Assembly: GCF_024139115.2 (NCBI RefSeq)
Contig: NC_085141.1
Span: 70,783,481-70,847,480 of the forward strand
Length of the DNA: 64,000 nucleotides
Direction: 5' to 3'
Source of the DNA: Armigeres subalbatus
Taxonomy: Eukaryota; Arthropoda; Insecta; Diptera; Culicidae
Notes under the pieces: model-generated
Database searches by the model: none
What the model saw: only the letters and a program-made list of their open reading frames with translations
Told to the model about the DNA's origin: nothing
Program-made: the position numbers and the translations under genes
In this document: piece after piece, positions 1 to 10,059 of the stretch
Layout: every line of letters starts with the position of its first letter
Numbering within the stretch: the first letter of the stretch is position 1

Positions 1-120
1 CAACAATGTCCATTGGCTGGATCTGTTGGAAATCGGACCCCAGGCTGCTACACCTACACAACAGCAGGCACGGAAGTCCATCACATTGTCGTAGTCGTCA
101 GCGGGATTCGAACGGAATAA
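1..120 (+). CDS. Possible 3' end of a host exon, Ig-like strand pattern (partial)
   Basis: Frame 1 is open from the window edge to a TAA at 118-120, giving about 39 residues. The stretch is clearly richer in G+C than the sequence that follows. The residues GCYTYTTAGTEVHHIVVVV recall the F-G strands of an immunoglobulin-like domain, where a Tyr-x-Cys is followed by a valine-rich strand, but the expected second cysteine reads as Tyr here. It could be the last exon of an Ig-superfamily gene lying to the left, or chance. No splice acceptor can be checked because the start is outside the window. Function is not claimed. Confidence 0.22.
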   Translation, partial: QQCPLAGSVGNRTPGCYTYTTAGTEVHHIVVVVSGIRTE

Positions 121-228
121 AACGTTTGTCCGAAATCTTCACAAGATTTTGCATCCATATATCGTTGCTTTTATCTGTCATGAAGGATTATTCTCGGGAA
201 ATCATATATATTGTCGTATGACTTGAAA

Positions 229-647
229 TCTATATATCTCTTCTTCTTTCTTATTTTTATATACATAAAAATGAATTTCTATCTGTCTGACCCTTATAGA
301 CTCGGAAACTACTGAACCGATCGGTGTGAAAATTTGTATGCAAAGGTTGGTTGTTAGGGAGGGTTCTTAAGATGGTTCAAGACCCCTTCCCCTATGGAAA
401 GGTTGGCACCCATACAAATGAAACACTAATTTCTTCATAACATTAGAATTAATCAAGCAAATGGAACCAAATCTGGCATGTGGAGGTTTTGGAAGGGTAG
501 CCATGTTTCTGTGGTGGTTTGAAAACCCTTCCCATTTCGGAAAGGGGGGATCCCATACAAATGAACAAAACAAATTTCTTCATAACTCCAAAACTAATCA
601 GAGAATAAATCAATTTTAGGCGAATCGAAGTTTATCGGGTCTGCTAG
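229..647 (+). mobile_element. Non-autonomous Helitron-like element
   Basis: The segment starts with TC after an A (228) and ends with CTAG before a T (648), as Helitrons do when they insert between A and T. A short imperfect inverted repeat lies just before the CTAG. The first part has pyrimidine and TATA-rich sequence followed by a 'gactcggaaactactgaacc' segment that I recall from mosquito Helitron-like repeats. No Rep/helicase coding is present. No TIRs or target duplication are seen, as expected for this class. The assignment is from termini only. Confidence 0.5.
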
Positions 648-899
648 TTGATACATAAATGGTGCATCAGGACTTGATATTCACGGGATTTTTTAAGGAT
701 TTGCCGTATGGTAAAGATTTGGGAAGTTGTTGAGCGGCTACCAACGGGGCCCGCATGATAACTTTGCAAGAACTCATTCATTTAGATACGACGGACGATG
801 AGATGAGATACAACTTAGTAAATGACATTTATTAATGCGAACATTCGAAAGGTCTCGCATCTTGTCGCCATACTTGTAGACGCATGCGATCTTTACTTT

Positions 900-1212
900 T
901 CACTCGTTCGATAGGTATCCTGTTTCCCAGAATCTGACTATCAGTCTGCTATCGGCCTACTATCGGCCTGCTTTTCCAGGCCCATCCGGATGAGTTCTGC
1001 TTCAATGCCATGTTTACCAGCTGCTTTATTGTTTTTGAATTGTTGGATGGCGTCCTTGACTTCCCTCAGATTGGGTTCCCCTCTTTCGCTGTCTTAACTT
1101 TTACTGCCTATGTTTTCAGCGCCATTCAAGTGTTCCTGGAAGTTCGGCTTTTACCTTCCGATCACCACACGTTCGTTCATTCAGATGGGTTCCAACGAAA
1201 ATAACCTTTTCG
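900..1212 (-). pseudogene. RTE-like LINE reverse transcriptase fragment
   Basis: Read on the minus strand around 960-1080, one frame gives NLREVKDAIQQFKN followed directly by NKAAGKHGIEAELIRMGLEK. This is the start of the reverse-transcriptase domain of RTE/Jam-type LINEs, where an 'AAGxDGIxAELIKMG' signature is typical. Both flanks shift frame and carry stops, so only a relic remains. The matching endonuclease relic lies further upstream on the same strand at about 1941-2312, with a foldback repeat between them. The natural reading is one RTE remnant split by that insertion. Nothing of the catalytic YADD region is left here. Confidence 0.55.
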
Positions 1213-1940
1213 GATTACAAAAACGACATTGCTAACAAGTTTCATTACTCCAAAATAAGACCCCATGCTAAGTTTGAACTCAATCGGACATGATTTAGGA
1301 GTGCCTAAAATTCATCATAGTTTTGAAATCTTTACCCATGAATTTTTCCCAATTTTTCCCAAGGGGAACCAAAGGAAAAGTCGAAAATTGAATTTTTGTT
1401 TTTGATGCCAAATGGCTTAAAAATGCATGAAACGTCGAAATTTGATGCTACTTCAAATTCAAAAAATCGATTTTTTCTCTTACGACATTTTTGAGAATTT
1501 TTTTCAGACGATGAAATTTTTTTTCTTCGAATTTTAACACCGGGCGTCGCAAACTTTTTGGTAGCCAAAAATATCCCCCTATGCAAAATTTTAGCTCAAC
1601 CGGACATGATTTAAGGGTGTCTAAAATCATGTCATCTCAAAAATGTTCTAAGAGAAAAAAATCGATTTTCTTAAAAAAAAATTTTTTTAATAACATCAGA
1701 TCTCGATGTTTCATGCATTTTTAATACATTTGGCTTCAAAAACAAAAAAATTATTTTCGACTTTCCCTTGGGAAAATTTTCATGGGTTCAAATTTCAAAA
1801 CTTCGATGAATTTTGGCACCCCTAAATCATGTCCGATTGAGCTCAAATTTTGCATGGGGTCATATTTTGGGGTAATGAAACTTGTGAGCAATGTCGTTTT
1901 TTGAAATTCGATGACAATTTTTTCCCATACATTCCATTGG
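1212..1940. repeat. Foldback-type element with ~240 bp inverted arms
   Basis: About 1215-1470 and 1680-1910 are inverted copies of each other. Both carry the block 'ctcaatcggacatgattta' and 'aaaaatgcatgaaac', and both end near 'acgacattgct'. A further partial copy of the arm sits inside at about 1570-1635, so the element is internally nested. No coding is seen. It lies between the endonuclease and reverse-transcriptase parts of an RTE remnant and so is probably a later insertion. Exact ends and target duplication are not resolved. Confidence 0.7.
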
Positions 1941-2312
1941 CACCCTACTCTTCAGCCACTCTGGGTCGTACCGAGGCAGCTGTCGTTACTGAACATTGTT
2001 GATGATAGATAGTTTTGAGCGCAGTTTAACCATCACAATGTAAGTTCCATGGTAGATCCTGATGTCGGTAATGTTAAAGAAGTACCACTTATCAATCAGG
2101 ACGTGGTAGACTTGTGAAGCTTATGATTCTGTCTGCTTTGGTGATCTCCAAGTGTGCCTTTACATAGGGCAGTGTTGCAAATGGCCATATTCTTAAAAGT
2201 GGTGAAAAAAATTAGTTGCAAATGATTCTCGTTCGTCAGTCGGTTGGCGCTGAACTTTTCAACAGTCGATCTTAACTGTTTCTCCTGGCTAACCTAAGTG
2301 TTCAAATCTCCT
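1941..2312 (-). pseudogene. RTE-like LINE endonuclease fragment
   Basis: The minus strand reads TKIIIGDLNT at about 2290-2312, the GDxN motif of an APE-type endonuclease. It then gives segments close to the family pattern (NENHLQLIFF, FKNMAICNTALC, KGTLGDH) and, after the endonuclease, a RYDPEWLKS-like linker. Several in-frame stops interrupt it. RTE elements encode endonuclease then reverse transcriptase, and the RT relic follows on the same strand at 900-1212 beyond the foldback insertion. The element is dead. Its 5' end is lost, and the sequence beyond 2312 belongs to a different repeat. Confidence 0.55.
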
Positions 2313-2520
2313 ATAATGATTTTGGTCGTGGCTTGTGCAGTTGGCGAGTGCAGAACTCGCCATCTCCGGATTGGTAATCCTACGCCTTTACTCGCAGGGC
2401 TAACAGTAGGCCCTAACACCAAACCCCCTAATAGTTGGCCATTTCTCTCTAACACCCGGAGCATCATAGGGCATAGCTTAGCTTTGAGTCCCATTCTTAT
2501 GCGAAAGTGTCAGTGAAAGT
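2313..2520. repeat. Dispersed repeat segment, shared with 31715-31800
   Basis: The block from 'ccatctcc' through 'cctttactcgcagggct' is recognisably related to 31748-31795 ('ccatctccagatttt', 'cctttgttcgcaaggct'). On the minus strand both can be read as short Ser-Pro-Ala-Ser peptides, but no domain is recognised. It looks like a fragment of a retroelement of unknown family. Confidence 0.35.
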
Positions 2521-2830
2521 TGACTGTGGCTAACCAACAGCTCTAGTAACATTTTGGTTTTATAATACTCTGGTAGCATGAATTATGGTCTTCAAGAGCG
2601 TTATGAAACTTAAAATGTTACTTGGGAGGTTAACTTTCTGAAGAATCGGTTGAAGGTGCTGACGAAAACAACTGAGGAACAGCAGAAAATAAACATTGTA
2701 CAGAAGAACGCTAACTCTTGCAACGATCTATAACTGCGACAGATAGAAAATGTTACTCGAAAGGAGTAGATCCAATAATTTTGTAGTAAGAACGGAGAAA
2801 CAGCTGTTCAAGGTCACAAAACGATGCTGG
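2521..2830. other. No recognised feature
   Basis: No gene or repeat is recognised. The last ~40 bp ('gatgctgg', 'cattgggccga') resemble the sequence beside the other GTGAGAA array near 33655-33675, so this is probably the flank of that repeat family. Confidence 0.4.
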
Positions 2831-2990
2831 ATCATTGGGCCGAAGGTCGAATAAGAAGAGGGAAGTGAGATGTGAGACGAGAGGAGTGAGAAATGATAAA
2901 TAAGTAGTGAGAAGTGTACAGTGAGAAGTGTCAAGTGAGAAGTGAGCAGTGAGAAAAGAGGAGTGAGAAATGAGAAGAAGAAGAAGGGGG
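2831..2990 (+). repeat. (GTGAGAA)n-type 7-bp array
   Basis: Diverged tandem copies of GTGAGAA/GTGAGAAG. The same motif forms arrays at 16690-16965, 33893-34330 and, reversed, 39655-40035. Confidence 0.8.
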
Positions 2991-3290
2991 AAAAGCAAGA
3001 AAAAAAACAGAGATAGAAGAAAGAAGATGGCAAAAGGAAGAAAGAACGAAGAGTCAAGGAAGAAGAACGAAGAAAGAAAAAAATAAAAAATGGAGTAAGA
3101 AGGAAAAAGGAATAAGAGCGGAAGAACAAAAGAAGGTAGAAGGAAAAAGGAAGAAGGAAGTGGGAATGAGGAAGAATGAAGAAGAAAAAAGAATGAACAA
3201 AAAAGAAAGAAGAAGGAGTAGGGATGAAGGAAAAAGCAACAACGAAAAGGGAAAAAGAGAGAATGAAGAAGAAAGAAGGAAGAGGAATAA
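2991..3290 (+). repeat. Purine-only tract, GAAGGAA-rich
   Basis: About 300 bp with almost no pyrimidines on the plus strand. Long open frames appear on the opposite strand only because the sequence is Ser/Phe/Leu codon-like low complexity. It continues out of the GTGAGAA array. Confidence 0.8.
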
Positions 3291-3329
3291 TATTATAAAA
3301 TAATATATAAATAAATATAAAAGGGATAT

Positions 3330-3540
3330 AAAATTTTCACATATTAGTCAAAATTGGCAATAAACTATTTCAAAATTTTGCACAAAATATTTTTTTCCGC
3401 AAAATAGTTTTTTTCCCACATTTAACTGAAATCTTTCCACAAAAAATCAATAAAAAGCAAAAAAATAACTTTCATGTGAAAATATAAAAATAATAAAAAT
3501 TGTCGTTTTATTCATAGTTCATAGATAATTTAAAAAATCC
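3330..3540 (+). repeat. A+T-rich repeat, copy 1
   Basis: Contains 'tttccacaaaaaatcaata' and 'ttcatagttcatagataat'. A direct copy lies at 4110-4262, and the large inverted repeat at 4385-12078 is built from related sequence. Confidence 0.65.
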
Positions 3541-3578
3541 TATTTTTATGAGGATTTTTATAAGGGTTAACTTCGAAG

Positions 3579-3632
3579 CTTAAAAAGTCTCACATGATGC
3601 CAATAACGAGTAAAAATTTATCGTTCAGTATG
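3579..3632 (+). repeat. Short direct repeat, partner at 12488-12541
   Basis: About 54 bp ending in 'taaaaatttatcgttcagta' recur in the same orientation at 12488-12541. The two copies bracket the whole A+T-rich inverted-repeat and LINE region. Confidence 0.6.
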
Positions 3633-3639
3633 TAGGTAG

Positions 3640-4020
3640 GTAAAAAGTAGAAATAAACAAGAAAAGAAGGGATAAAAAAGAAAAGAACGAAAATGGAAGA
3701 AAAGAGGAGGAACAAAAGAAGGAAGAAGGATTAAGAAATAAGGAAGTTGCAATAAGGAAGAACGAAGAAGGAAAAAGAAAGAAAGAGGATGGAACAAGCA
3801 ATAAATAAGAAGGAAGAAGGAAGGAGGAATAAGGAAGAAAGAAGATAGAAAAAGGAGGAAGGAAGAATGGAAAATGAAGAATGAAGAAGAAAGGAAGAAA
3901 AGAGAAGAAAGAAGTAGGAACAAGAAAGAAAAAAGAAAAAAGGGAGAAGGAAGGAGAACAAAGGAAGATGGAATAAGGAATAAAGAAGAAGGAAAAAACA
4001 AACATAAGATAGCAATTATA
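3640..4020 (+). repeat. Purine-only tract, second block
   Basis: GAAGGAA/AAGAAGG low-complexity sequence like 2991-3290. Apparent long frames on either strand are composition artefacts. Confidence 0.8.
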
Positions 4021-4033
4021 GAACAATTATTTT

Positions 4034-4092
4034 TTTTTTTTTTTGTGTCTTTATTAAGGAGACTTTCAGCCCGAGGCTGGCTCGTCTCCGAA
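4034..4092 (-). mobile_element. Ultra-short hairpin-tail retroposon, copy 1
   Basis: A 59 bp insertion on the minus strand reading hairpin, 'taataaagacac', then poly(A). It is flanked by the direct repeat AACAATTATTTT at 4022-4033 and 4093-4104. The hairpin stem is GGAGAC/GTCTCC around AGCC...GGCT. Nothing else of any element is present: no coding, no pol III box. It shares its 5' boundary and structure with copies at 31643, 46131 and 52538. Confidence 0.75.
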
Positions 4093-4109
4093 AACAATTA
4101 TTTTCTTTA

Positions 4110-4262
4110 AAATATATAAAATAATGTTTTTTTCTTACAACACAAAACTAAAATCTTTCCAATCAATAATGAGAGCAAAATAAAAGATAATTTTCTTGTG
4201 AAAATATAAAAGCAATAAAAATTGCCATTTTCTTCATAGTTCATAGATAATTTTTAAAAAAT
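4110..4262 (+). repeat. A+T-rich repeat, copy 2
   Basis: Direct copy of 3430-3540, sharing 'tcttgtgaaaatataaaa'-type sequence and 'ttcatagttcatagataat'. Confidence 0.65.
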
Positions 4263-4457
4263 CATGAAGTATTGCTGTGAGAGCATTGACCCTGAAGCAT
4301 TAAATGAACTGACGCAAACGTGCTTGCCAACACATTGTGCGTGTGCATCAATCAAATTGATACTGAGAATTCCTGACCGACTAAAATAAATACTCCCCCT
4401 AAACAATTAGAAAATTCCCATAAAAAATAGAAAATTGCCAATAAAGAAATCAGGGTA

Positions 4458-5556
4458 AAGACTGTATCGTTAATTATGAGTACACCTTTGAGGCTCTGTA
4501 TGAAAAAGACTATGACTTTTTTGACAGCTGTTGAGTTTCAGTGTGTTACTTGACTTGTAAACAAACGAAAACCTTTACAAAAAGTTCAAGTTCAACATCA
4601 AGTGCAACAATGCGATTGTGACCAAGTACTGTACCGAAAAAGCGCTATCGCTAAGAAAATTGGCGAAACAAGAAGGAGTTAGTGTTTGTGCGGTCCAAAA
4701 TGCCATCAAACGGTTTGGTATGCATAACACGTTGAAGGACCGGCCGTGGACGCAAAGAAGGGGCATCTATTCAAAAGTTGGAAAGGAAAATTTGCAAAGT
4801 ATTCGAAGGGAAGAAGGAGGTGTCAATAAGAGATTGTGCAAAAAAGTGTGGAACATCGATCGGAATGGTCCAACGCGCTAAGAAACGTAATAACCTAAAA
4901 ACCTACCGAAAGCAAAAGTGTCCGAAACGCAGCCAAATTCAGGCAGATTCCGTGAAAACTCGAGCTCGGAAGCTGTACGACGACGTTTTGAGCAAAAATG
5001 ACATGTGCATTATCATGGATGACGAATCGTACGTCAAATTGGACTACAAAGCACTTCCGGGGTACAGTTTAACACTGTTATGCTTGGAATAGATGTCCCG
5101 AAATCAGAGTCCATTTTTTGTGAGAAATTTGGGAAAAAGGTAATGGTTTGGCAAGCGATTTGCCAATGTGGTATGAAATCGTCGCCTTTTTTCACGACCG
5201 CGAATATGAACGCCGAAACGTACCAGAAGGAATGTCTCAATAAACGAATTCTGCCACTTATCCGAAAGCATAAAGGTCCGACACTGTTTTGGCCTGATTT
5301 GGCATCATGCCATTATGCGCATACCACCATATAATGGTAAAAAAACAACATGGAATTTGTTACAAAAGACATGAAACATCCGAATTGCCCACAAGTAAGG
5401 TCTATCAACAAGTTTGGGCTTTGATGAAGTTTTTTAGTAGTTTTAGGCTTTTTTGATTGTCCATGTATAATATAATTGAATTTCTATTGATAAATAAATA
5501 AAACATATTTCAAAATCATCGTTTTTAAGTGTACTCATAATTAACGATACGGTCTT
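4458..5556 (+). mobile_element. mariner-like (ITmD37E-type) element
   Basis: A 1,099 bp element with ~27 bp terminal inverted repeats beginning AAGACYGTATCG and continuing TTAATTATGAGTACAC. It is flanked by TA at 4456-4457 and CA at 5557-5558. The paralogous right arm at 12000-12006 has a single TA at the matching position and no element, so the CA is a decayed TA target duplication. This fixes both ends exactly. The transposase inside is broken. Confidence 0.85.
4609..5425 (+). pseudogene. mariner-like (ITmD37E-type) transposase, inactivated
   Basis: The N-terminal helix-turn-helix part reads SLRKLAKQEGVSVCAVQNAI (4648-4707). A frame change near 4770 continues into ICKVFEGKKEVSIRDCAKKC, and another near 5060 leads into the catalytic core. 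The first acidic residue lies in IIMDDESYVKLDY (~5012-5045) and the second in FWPDLASCHY (~5289-5318). Beyond it, two in-frame stops are followed by PNCPQVRSINKF, where the family has an Arg-Pro-Ile-Glu-type motif. The expected catalytic Glu reads as Asn. In this Tc1/mariner group the enzyme cuts and pastes the element at TA sites. With frameshifts, stops and a missing Glu it cannot be functional. Confidence 0.75.
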
Positions 5557-5867
5557 CATGAGCAATAAAAAAATATAAAATTTCCACGAATAAAACAAAA
5601 TTTCCATAAACAATTAAAAATTTTCCACAAAACAAAAATAAATAAGCACTTTTAAAAGCAAAAATTGCAATTATATAAAAAGAATTTTCCATAAAAAAAT
5701 AAAATGTGCTACAAAAAAAATACAAAATTTCCATAAATAAATCAATATTTGCAATAAAAAATTACAAAATTTTCCTCAAAATAAATATATTTTTTTCCAT
5801 AACAAAATAAAAATTTTCCACAAAATAATCAATAAAGAGCAAAAAAAAATAAGACTGTTCTTTTTTT

Positions 5868-5930
5868 TTCATGGATGACCCCATCTTTAAAATCGTTCAA
5901 AGTTCATGTAAAATTTCATCAGCTTTATTG
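5868..5930. other. Spacer at the centre of the large inverted repeat
   Basis: About 60 bp, including 'catggatgaccccatc', separate the two inverted arms. The innermost arm parts, about 5760-5850 and 5968-6050, would pair directly. Confidence 0.5.
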
Positions 5931-6064
5931 CTTTCTTGTATTTTTTATGGAAATTTTCTTTATTTTTTTTTGCTTTTTATTGATTATTTTGTGGAAATTT
6001 TTTAATTTCTTATGAAAAAAAAATATTATTTTGTGGAAAATTTTGTAATTGTTTATTTTTTTTT

Positions 6065-6428
6065 CCAAGTTCGTTTATTTGGTAGGCTCAGGCGTGCATA
6101 ACACTTTACGGAGCCATGGTTCTTTGTGATATATACAATCAATATCAATTAATTTTTCAGTTAGTAAGAGAGGGGTAGAAGCCAGCGTACTCGTGGTGAC
6201 TCGAGGTTAGTTTACAATGTTTAAGGATGGACAGGGCTAAGGATTTAGGATCAGGGAATTTCAGCTTCTCATCCGGGTATTTGGCGTCAGGGACGATGTG
6301 GCGTGTCGTCGAGCTTGAGGGATGGTTCGACTGGGAGCATCTTCCGGATGGCAGAGCTATGGTGCTCTGCGGAACAGAAAGCAGAGACCAAACTAAAAAA
6401 AAAACTTTAAAGAAAGAAAAAAAAACTA
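6065..6428 (-). other. 3' UTR of LINE A with terminal hairpin
   Basis: Between the ORF2 stop and the poly(A), the last part can fold GGCTC...GAGCC around 'cgtaaagtgttatgcacgcct' in two steps, followed by 'taccaaataaacga'. LINE reverse transcriptases commonly recognise such 3' structures. A hairpin plus an AATAAA-like motif parallels, but is not homologous to, the ultra-short retroposon tails in this window. Confidence 0.5.
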
Positions 6429-9400
6429 TTAGATTTTGATATCGGAAGCACAAAGAAAACTATAAATGGCCTGCATATAGACCACATCACGATCTCCCAA
6501 AACACCTCGAACTTCCCTGAAGGGTTGTTTACCTCGGGTCACTAGGGTATCCAATAATTGCTCTCTGGAGGCGTCATTTTCCGAGCAGGACCAAACTACG
6601 TGATCGATGTCATCATAACCGGCTCCGCACCTACATAAGTTGCTATCGACAAGGTTTATTCTGTACAGATGTGCGTTTAGTGAATAGTGATTAGACATAA
6701 GTCTCGACATCATGCGAATGAAGCCTCGACTTAAGTCCTCACCTCTGAACCACGCTCGCCCAGAAACTTTTGGAACTATAGAAAATAGCCACCGTCCAAG
6801 TTCGTTGTGTGTCCAATTATTTTGCCAACTTTGAAGAGTACTCTGACGGACTAATGGGAAAAACTCGTTGCTCGAGAATTGTCTATCATAAATATCACCT
6901 TCCTGTGCGCCCACCTTTGCCAGCGAGTCTGCCTTCTCATTGCCGTAGATTGAGCAGTGAGAAGGGACCCAAACAAAGGTAATCTTGAATGATCTTTCGA
7001 CCAAAACACGCATCTGCTCGCTTATGTTTGTAAGAAAGTAAGATGCGTGCTTAACAGGTTTCATCGACCGGAGTGCCTCGATAGAACTAAGACTATCCGA
7101 GAAGATGAAATAATGGTCTACGGGCTGATTGGAAATTATCCCCAAAGCGAAGTTAATTGCTGCCAGCTCAGCAACATAAATCGAACACGGTTCCTGAAGT
7201 TTTTGGAAGGTGGTTGAAGTCACATTGAAAACACCGAAGCCAGTGGACCCGTTGATGCGAGAACCATCAGTGAAATATCTGTTGTTGTAATTGACATGTT
7301 CATATTTTTCAGAAAAAAGTGAGGGAATAGATATTTGTCCAAGATGATCTGGTATTCCTTGAAAAGCATGTTTCATGGACAGATCGTATACAATTGAGGA
7401 ACTGTCGTTGGTGAAGTGAACTCGAGGTGGATTATAACACGGAAGACAAAGATCTGATGATATGTAGTTGAGATAAACTTCAGAATCTTGAACGACAAGT
7501 TAGTTCAAGCATATTATCGAAGTTATGTAAGACAAATGTGTTACTTGTCCCACATTTGATGAGTATTCTAAGTGAGAGCTCCCAGTAACGGTGCTTTAAA
7601 GGAGTGATTCCAGCAAGCACCTCCAGGCTCATGTTATGCGTTGAATGCATGCAGCCAAGGGCAATACGCAAACAACGATACTGAATTCGTTCCAATTTGA
7701 TCAGGTGGCAATCAGCTGCTGAGAGGAAGCAGAAGGAGCCATACTCTAAAACAGAGAGAATAGTCGTTCTATAGAGTTTGATGAGGTCTTCCGGGTGAGC
7801 ACCCCACCATGTTCCGGAGATAGAACGTAGAAAATTGATCCTTTTCCGGCATTTTTGTATCAAATACTCAAAATGGAGTTTCCATGTGCATTTAGAATCA
7901 AACACGACCCCAAGGTATTTAGAAGATAAAGATTGGTTGATATCATCTTTCAATAGCTTTAGTTTCAGTTGAGCAGGGTACCGCTTCTTAGTAAACACAT
8001 CCAATAGAGTTTTTTGCGGCGAAAACTCTATCCCCAAATGTCTGGCCCAAACAGTCAGATTATCCAGGGTACTTTGCAATGGTCCTTGCAAGACAGCTGC
8101 ACATGGACCTCTTAGAGAGACCACGGCATCATCTGCAAGTTGTCTGAGCGTGCATTGTCCTTCCAAACAATTGTCAATATCTTTGACATGGAAATTATAA
8201 AGCACGGGACTTAAACATGAACCTTGGGGAAGGCCCATGTAACTATTTCTGGAAGTTGTCAGAGTGCCGAGTGTGAAGTTCATTTGTTTTTCTGACAACA
8301 AATTGTACAAGAAATTATTTAAAAATACGGGTAGCCCATTACTGTGCAGATTGTCTGACAGTACTTCAATGGAAACTGAATCAAAAGCGCCCTTAATATC
8401 CAAGAATACTGAAGCCAATTGTTCCTTGTGCGCAAAAGCCAGTTGTATATCTGAAGAAAGCAACGCTAGACAATCGTTTGTTCCTTTACCTTTACGAAAT
8501 CCAAACTGAGTATTTGACAGTAATGCATTTTGCTCGACCCAATGGTCGATTCTTGAAAGGATCATTTTCTCCAATAATTTTCTCATGCATGATAGCATGG
8601 CAATCGGTCGGTATGAATTGTGATTAGACGCTGGTTTCCCAGGCTTTTGAATAGCTATTACTTTGAGTTGTACTCCATGAAACAGTTGTACAGGTCAAGT
8701 AATCGTCTTTTTGCGATAACTGGGAGGTTTTTCAGAAGATTAAATTTGATGTTATCGCATCCCGGAGCAGAGTTATTCGATGAAAGAAGAGACATAGAAA
8801 GTTCCAGCATTGTGAATGGTCCACCCAAAGAACCGGGATCATTGACTGATTCTCGAAATAGCGGTTCTGCTGGTACGGAATCTGGACAGACCTTTTTGCG
8901 AAGTTGAATATCCATCGATTGGAGTATTCTTCACTCTCGTTGGTGGAAGTGCGGTTCCGCATATTGCGGGCCGTTTTCCAAAGTGTTGTCATTGAGGTTT
9001 CTCGCGATAGTCCTCGACAAAACGTCGCCAGTAGCTACGTTTTTAGCCTTGAGAAGATTTTTGAGCTTTCTTTCAAGCCTCAAATACTCTTCGAAAAGCT
9101 CAGACCTTCCGTATTTACGGAAAGCCTTGAAGGCATCAGATTTCTCAGAATACAACTTAGTACATTCATCATCCCAACCAGGAGTGGCTGGTCTTCTTAT
9201 GACGGATGTACTTGGAACGCGTCGTTTCTGAGCTTCTAGTGCGCTTTTTTTAATTAAATTCGGTAAGGAATTGATATTCATCCAGCGGTGGAAGAACATC
9301 AGTTGATTCAATACCAATATTTACCGCCGATGCAAATTTTTGCCAGTCAATGTTCTTCGTGAGGTCGAAAGGAACATTAACTGGCTCAGATCGTTGATAG

Positions 9401-10053
9401 CTACTTTTAATTGTGGTAACTATCGACATATGGTCACTACCGTGAGGATCTTGGATAACCTTCCACGTGCAATCTAACGATAGTAAATTTGAACATAAAG
9501 ACAGATCAATACGGCTTTGTTGACTATTTGGTCCTATTCGAGTTACTTCACCAGTGTTCAAAATATTCAAATTGAAATCGTCACACAAATCATAGAAAAT
9601 AGGCGCTCTATAATCGTCATACGTTTCGCCCCATCCAATACCATGTGCATTCATATCACCCAATATCAATACTGGAGATGATAGGAGAGAGACTGCACTC
9701 CAAAAATGTCGACGATTAATAGAGGCATTTGGAGGAATGTACACTGAAGCTATGCAAAGATCTTTATTCTTCACATTTACTTGGCATGCGACGATTTCTA
9801 AGCCGGGAACAGTCGGAATGGGAGTTCTGTAGAAGGAGTAGCATTTTTTGATCCCCAAAAGAACGCCACCATAATGATCATCTCGATCTTGGCGAATAAT
9901 GTTAAAATCGTGGAAGTTGATTTCATCTTCAGAAGAAAGCCATGTTTCACAGAGTGCAAATATGTCGCAATCGGAATTGCGAATCAAAAACTTGAACACG
10001 TCTAATTTATTTTTAAGACTATGACAGTTCCAGTGATTGTATCTTGTGTAATA
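6429..10053 (-). pseudogene. LINE A ORF2: endonuclease, reverse transcriptase, RNase H
   Basis: Minus strand. The endonuclease runs from about 10040 (NHWNCHS) through FALCETWLSS, LILGDMNAHGIGW and DPHGSDHMSI to about 9260. A linker with PGWDDECTKLY follows. The reverse transcriptase covers about 8640-7490: NSYRPIAMLSC, NTQFGFRKGKGTNDC, FLDIKGAFDSV, GLPQGSCLSPVLYN and the active-site LADDAVVS (LADD instead of the usual YADD/FADD). RNase H lies at about 7280-6890, with YFTDGSRINGS, AELAAI, FSDSLSS and WVPSHCSIYGNEKADSLAK. A C-terminal Cys/His segment (CRCGAGYDDIDHVVWSC) follows. Frameshifts occur near 9250, 8990, 8900, 8650 and 7490, so no full protein can be made. In a live element this protein nicks the target and copies the RNA in place. 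Confidence 0.8.
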
Positions 10054-10059
10054 GCCGTA

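Larger units (their letters stand above)
4385..5867. repeat. Large A+T-rich inverted repeat, left arm (split by a mariner)
   Basis: Without the mariner at 4458-5556, this arm is about 385 bp of 'ccataaa', 'ttttccacaaaa'-type sequence. It is the reverse complement of 5930-6057 joined to 11792-12078. The match covers base-level details such as 'gcttttaaaagtgcttatt' opposite 'gcttttgaaagtgcttctt'. The two arms face each other across a ~60 bp spacer at 5868-5930. Confidence 0.75.

Noticed and set aside
3618..4097. Long Ser/Phe/Leu-rich open frames on the minus strand
   Set aside because: Translation of a purine-only low-complexity tract; no domain and no conservation expected.
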